Below, piece by piece: positions 6,360 through 9,700 of a DNA stretch of 9,700 bases; position 1 is the first letter of the stretch; every line of letters starts with the position of its first letter. This stretch comes from Desulfurococcales archaeon (GTDB lineage Archaea > Thermoproteota > Thermoprotei_A > Sulfolobales > Desulfurococcaceae). The notes under the pieces were generated by a model. It did not search any database. It was not told the DNA's origin and saw only the letters and a list, made by a program, of their open reading frames with translations. Made by a program: the position numbers and the translations under genes. Location: contig WAON01000024.1 of the NCBI GenBank assembly GCA_015521265.1, positions 1-9,700 on the forward strand. The letters run 5' to 3'.

Positions 6360-6866
6360 TTGCAGATCAAGCCGGCATTCTATAGGCTAATACTCTTATT
6401 CAAAAACGATCAAGTGAGCGTTAACGATATTTCCAAGGAAACAGGCCTATCACCTTCCTCGGTTAAAAAATACCTAACTATACTTGAAAAGCAGGGATTA
6501 GTTGAGAGGAAAGGGGGCAACATATATGTATTAACAAGTAGGGGTAGGATGTATAGGGGCTTCCTCGAGAAGCTTAAACTAGAGCATAAATCTGAAACAC
6601 CCTACGTATTCACAGATCCCTCTACCGGCTCACCAGTCCCCATTGAAGTCAGAAACTATGCTCAGCTATACGCAGTACTCAAATATGAATTAATAAATAG
6701 GAATGCCGCTGAAGAACACTTACGAAGAGGATACCTGCTGGAATGGATCAAGAACGGCTTAAAGGATCAATACCTCGCTGAGAAGCTGGAGAAGGGGGAG
6801 ATAAAATCTATTGAAGACTTAATAAGATACTTAGAATTCCACATGAAGATAGTTAAGCATAAGTAG
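6360..6866 (+). CDS. Winged-helix transcriptional regulator with a C-terminal DUF5752-like domain
   Basis: The product is about 168 residues, numbered from TTG 6360; a GTG at 6348 would add four. Residues about 6-62 form a winged helix: SVNDISKETG (20-29), a turn and the recognition helix SPSSVKKYLTILEKQG (31-46), then a wing LVERKGGNIYVLTSRG (47-62). It resembles MarR/ArsR-type regulators. The C-terminal part (about 80-168) begins YVFTD and contains HLRRGYLLEWIKNGLKDQYLA (120-140). This recalls, from memory, the pattern of DUF5752, which I associate with carbohydrate-enzyme genes; that match needs a profile search. TTG 6360 is preferred because of the AGGTGA eight bases upstream. Next, 62 bp downstream on the same strand, is the maltokinase-like gene, then GH57. 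A role as local regulator of alpha-glucan metabolism, perhaps sensing a sugar through its C-terminal domain, is inferred from context. Confidence 0.82.
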   Translation: MQIKPAFYRLILLFKNDQVSVNDISKETGLSPSSVKKYLTILEKQGLVERKGGNIYVLTSRGRMYRGFLEKLKLEHKSETPYVFTDPSTGSPVPIEVRNYAQLYAVLKYELINRNAAEEHLRRGYLLEWIKNGLKDQYLAEKLEKGEIKSIEDLIRYLEFHMKIVKHK

Positions 6867-6912
6867 TAAACGAACAATTAATCACTAACCATACTAGGGT
6901 TCTAAGGGGATA

Positions 6913-6945
6913 ATGGCGGCTGGAATCCTTGAATATACCGGCTGA
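6913..6945 (+). other. Possible 10-codon leader ORF overlapping the maltokinase start
   Basis: ATG GCG GCT begins a 10-residue reading frame ending in TGA at 6943-6945. It is preceded by AAGGGGAT, a better ribosome-binding site than anything seen for the maltokinase TTG at 6929, and it overlaps that gene's start by 17 bases in another frame. It may be a translated leader that couples ribosomes to the kinase gene, or chance. No conservation evidence is available. Confidence 0.25.
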
Positions 6946-8377
6946 AATAATTAAAAGTATTGAGGAAAAACTCCCAAAAATTAGATGGTGGCCCTGGAGG
7001 AATGTTAGGAAGGAGATAAGGATCGAATACGTCAGTGTTAAGGATAGACACGTATTCACAATTTTTTCCACGGATAATACAATATTTTACCTTCCACTAA
7101 GAATAGTTGATGAAAACCCCGGTCTTCCAGAGGATAGACTGTTTAGTTATAATGGTAAGATTATGATAGAAGCCGAGTTTTACCCGGATTATCTCGAAGC
7201 CCTTGATAACAATGAAGATGTCGCTCGGGAAGAATTAAAGCCTATTATTGGTAAACCGGTTAGTGCATCTCCTTTATCCCTTGAAACAACGAATATAGTG
7301 TCGAAACTATTACTCGATAATAAGGATGCCGTCGTTGTTAAGAGTTACCGGCTCCTACCAATAGTTGAAATGGAGCCTTTAATGCTTAAAAAACTAGCAT
7401 TAGAGAAGTATAACCACATACCAGTCCTACACCGCCTGTATAAGCTTAAGGATAAAACAATTACACTCGTAACACACTATGTTGAAGGGTATGGAGATGG
7501 GGGGTACCCTTTCTGGAAAGCATGCCTAGAATATTTCAGGGATAGAACCGGTAAAGGTAGTATGAGGATCGGGCTTGCAGGCAAGCTCGGAGGAATAATA
7601 GGCGAGCTACACTACCTCTTAAACAAGCCGGGAGATAAAGGCTTCTTCGGGGCTGAGCAGATAACTAGTGGAGACGTAGAAGCATGGATGAAAAGGCTTG
7701 ATCAGAGGTATAAGGAGATACTCAAGGTTATGGATAATAATATTGCAGGGATTGATCGGAAAAGGGAGCTTGATAAGGCAGATTTCTGGAGGCAGTTATT
7801 CGAGGAGAAGGGGAAGATAGTAGTGGAATATGCATTAAACTACATGGATCTCTACAGGGAAAAGGTAAAGGCTAGGATTCATCAAGACCTACATCTAGCA
7901 CAAATGATCTATGTACCCGGTGGAGAGGATTTCATCATAACGGATTTTGAAGGAGAACCCGGGAGAACCCCCGAGGAGAGGTTAATGAAAGAACCAGTGT
8001 TTAGGGATATAGCATCGATGATTAGAAGCTTCCAGTATTTATCATTCATGGCTTACCGGGAAGTTAGAGGCGGGACGATACACGGAGTTGCAAGGAGGCT
8101 ATTGAAGAATGATGCAACATGGCAGTGGAGGATGAGGCATAGTTTAAGCATGACTCTCTCATACATATCAACGATTATAGGTAAAGAATACCTTCATGGG
8201 ATTTCTAGAGAAGATTTAACCCAGAGATATAATGAATACTTGCTTCCATGGATCATTGAGAGAGCGTTATATGAGATACTCTATGAAGCAATGTATAGGC
8301 CTGAATGGATTCCAGTACCAATTATTGGCTTGCTAAACCCATCTATACCAGCTTATGGACAAGTCAGGTATAAGTAG
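6929..8377 (+). CDS. Maltokinase-like sugar kinase (Mak/Pep2 family)
   Basis: The 482-residue product has the aminoglycoside-phosphotransferase-like fold of maltokinases, which make maltose 1-phosphate from maltose and ATP in the cytoplasm. Landmarks are the N-terminal cap KLPKIRWWPWRN (14-25), the probable ATP-binding Lys138 in VVVKSYRLL with Glu147 downstream, the catalytic loop HQDLHLAQ (318-325, base Asp320), the metal-binding segment ITDFEGEPGRTPEERL (337-352, Asp339), RDIASMIRSFQY (359-370), and a C-terminal YEAMYRPEWIPVPIIGLLN (452-470) much like known Maks. Known Maks are about 440-460 residues. The start must be TTG 6929, since a stop lies 18 bases upstream in frame and no other usable start follows soon; its ribosome site is weak. 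It lies 62 bp after the regulator and 41 bp before GH57. Related kinases act on glucosamine, so the substrate is probable rather than certain. Confidence 0.88.
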   Translation: MNIPAEIIKSIEEKLPKIRWWPWRNVRKEIRIEYVSVKDRHVFTIFSTDNTIFYLPLRIVDENPGLPEDRLFSYNGKIMIEAEFYPDYLEALDNNEDVAREELKPIIGKPVSASPLSLETTNIVSKLLLDNKDAVVVKSYRLLPIVEMEPLMLKKLALEKYNHIPVLHRLYKLKDKTITLVTHYVEGYGDGGYPFWKACLEYFRDRTGKGSMRIGLAGKLGGIIGELHYLLNKPGDKGFFGAEQITSGDVEAWMKRLDQRYKEILKVMDNNIAGIDRKRELDKADFWRQLFEEKGKIVVEYALNYMDLYREKVKARIHQDLHLAQMIYVPGGEDFIITDFEGEPGRTPEERLMKEPVFRDIASMIRSFQYLSFMAYREVRGGTIHGVARRLLKNDATWQWRMRHSLSMTLSYISTIIGKEYLHGISREDLTQRYNEYLLPWIIERALYEILYEAMYRPEWIPVPIIGLLNPSIPAYGQVRYK

Positions 8378-8418
8378 TAAGGGCTGAGATAAAACTGGTT
8401 TAGAGGGATGTATTAGCC

Positions 8419-9700
8419 GTGACTGATATTGTTTTTATGTTCGAGGTTCACCAGCCTTACAGGCTGGATAGGAACGCCTATAATAAATTACTAGATAAAG
8501 CGCTTCATGGAAGCCTCGAGCCAAGCGATCTAGAAGAGGCTGTATTCGATAATGGGCTAAACAAGCTCGTCATGGAGAGGGCTTCTGCTAAATGCTATAT
8601 TCCAGCAACCAGTATAATCCTCGAAAACATTAAAAGGTATAAGGATACGGGTAAACCCTTTAAGGTAAGCTATTCTATAAGCGGCGTATTCATTGAGCAG
8701 GCTCAGAGATGGGCTCCCAGGGTAATTGAGTTATTCCAAGAACTCGCAGGTACGGGTATGGTTGAATTCATAGAGCAGACTTATTATCACAGCATGTCTG
8801 CTTTCATGCCTATCAAGGACTATGCCGAGTTGAGAGAGCAAGTTAGAGAGCATAGGCAGCTTATAAAGGAGTTATTCGGCTATGAACCAGTTAGCATTGA
8901 GAACACCGAGTTTAGCTATAATAATGATATCGCATGGCTTTTCTCGACAATGGGTTATCGAGTTGTACTGACTGAAGGCGTCGACTGGGTTCTGGGCTGG
9001 AGGAGTCCAAATTATGTATACAAGGCTTATGGGAGCGATATAAGAGTATTGACTAGGAATTACAGGTTGAGCGATGATATTGGTTATAGGTTTAGCGATA
9101 GAAGCTGGGATCAGTATCCGTTAACAGCGGATAAATACGCTGCATGGCTCTCAGCAACTCCGGGAGACGTGGTATTTTTAGCGATGGATTATGAAACCTT
9201 CGGCGAGCACCACTGGCCGGAGACAGGTATACACGAGTTTCTAAGATGGCTCCCCAGCGAGATATTGAAGTATCAGCACCTATATACTTCGACCCCCAGA
9301 GAAGTAGTTGATAAGTATCCTCCGAGAGATGTAATAGATGTACCGCCATGGTCCAGTATTAGCTGGGCGGACGAGAGAGACTTGTCTGCATGGCTTGGAA
9401 ACCATATGCAGCGTAATGCTTTCAAGATACTTGTCGATCTAAGGCCTTATGTTAAAGCCCTAGGTGATCCGGAGCTGCTGCGTATATGGAAGCTGTTAAC
9501 GATCAGCGATCACCTATATTATATAGCTACAAAGTTTGGAAGCATCGAGCAAGTGCACAGTTATTTCTCGCCATACAAGAATGCTCCAGACGCATACGCG
9601 ATCTATGTGCAGGCTCTCTCGATGCTTGCAGGAATGATCGCGGAGAAACTCCCGGAGAATAGGGTTAAAGTAGCCTATAACCTTGAGGTACCAATGGATA
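8419..9700 (+). CDS. GH57 alpha-amylase-type glycoside hydrolase (3' end beyond window)
   Basis: The frame is open from GTG 8419 to the edge, giving 427 residues without a stop. It is a retaining GH57 enzyme acting on alpha-1,4-glucans. The family's conserved regions can be seen: HQPY (11-14); VEFIEQTYYHS (115-125); ENTEFSYNND (161-170), with Glu164 the likely nucleophile, as in the NTE motif of the archaeal alpha-amylase group; MDYETFGEHHW (256-266), with Asp257 the likely acid/base; and SDHLYYIATKFG (363-374). Family members of this type run to about 450-520 residues, so little is missing. No signal peptide precedes the catalytic domain, so it should act on intracellular maltodextrin or glycogen. 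An in-frame TAG at 8401 and a GAGGG about 11 bases upstream support the GTG. It follows the maltokinase-like gene by 41 bp, probably in one transcript. Branching or transferase activity is possible but less likely. Confidence 0.93.
   Translation, partial: MTDIVFMFEVHQPYRLDRNAYNKLLDKALHGSLEPSDLEEAVFDNGLNKLVMERASAKCYIPATSIILENIKRYKDTGKPFKVSYSISGVFIEQAQRWAPRVIELFQELAGTGMVEFIEQTYYHSMSAFMPIKDYAELREQVREHRQLIKELFGYEPVSIENTEFSYNNDIAWLFSTMGYRVVLTEGVDWVLGWRSPNYVYKAYGSDIRVLTRNYRLSDDIGYRFSDRSWDQYPLTADKYAAWLSATPGDVVFLAMDYETFGEHHWPETGIHEFLRWLPSEILKYQHLYTSTPREVVDKYPPRDVIDVPPWSSISWADERDLSAWLGNHMQRNAFKILVDLRPYVKALGDPELLRIWKLLTISDHLYYIATKFGSIEQVHSYFSPYKNAPDAYAIYVQALSMLAGMIAEKLPENRVKVAYNLEVPMD

Noticed and set aside
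9092..9349. 85-codon minus-strand frame near the right edge
   Set aside because: It overlaps the GH57 catalytic region on the other strand, which carries the conserved MDYETFGEHHW motif.

Overview
The window looks like chromosomal DNA from a hyperthermophilic crenarchaeon, most likely of the Desulfurococcales (Staphylothermus/Desulfurococcus/Thermosphaera-like). The signs are near-exclusive AGG/AGA arginine and frequent ATA isoleucine codons, many TTG/GTG starts, GGAGG/AGGTGA Shine-Dalgarno sites mixed with apparently leaderless genes, archaeal BRE/TATA-type promoters, and archaeal families (ThiR regulator with a ThiN domain, GH57 amylase). The assignment to order is inference from gene content. 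Coding density is very high, and no stretch over 300 bases lacks a gene. No rRNA, tRNA, CRISPR array, insertion sequence or prophage gene was seen.

Left part (1-4093): an uncharacterised plus-strand gene with two similar C-terminal domains ends two bases from the stop of a convergent minus-strand cluster. In transcription order (right to left) that cluster is an uncharacterised probable winged-helix/coiled-coil protein (4093-3404), a ThiR-like regulator with an N-terminal HTH and a C-terminal ThiN ligand domain (3386-2505), a dual-specificity-type cysteine phosphatase with a long unknown C-terminal extension (2505-1552; its start shares one base with the ThiR stop), and uracil phosphoribosyltransferase upp (1482-826; 69-bp gap with a weak TATA-like element). 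The first three are probably co-transcribed from a strong TATA box at 4111-4120.

Middle part (4094-6225): a divergent intergenic region with plus-strand TATA elements leads into a two-gene ABC-2 exporter of NatAB type. The ATPase is followed after 2 bp by a permease whose large external domain carries eight N-glycosylation sequons.

Right part (6226-9700): a small winged-helix regulator with its own promoter, then a maltokinase-like sugar kinase, then a cytoplasmic GH57 alpha-amylase-type enzyme that runs off the window. The same direction, short gaps and matching themes suggest a regulated alpha-glucan/maltodextrin cluster. The regulator's C-terminal domain resembles a module (DUF5752-like, from memory) that I associate with carbohydrate-enzyme genes.

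Best leads: the phosphatase translationally coupled to a thiamine-phosphate-sensing regulator; the regulator-maltokinase-GH57 cluster with no visible maltose-1-phosphate-using enzyme; and a shared GTATATAC palindrome at both edges of the exporter operon.
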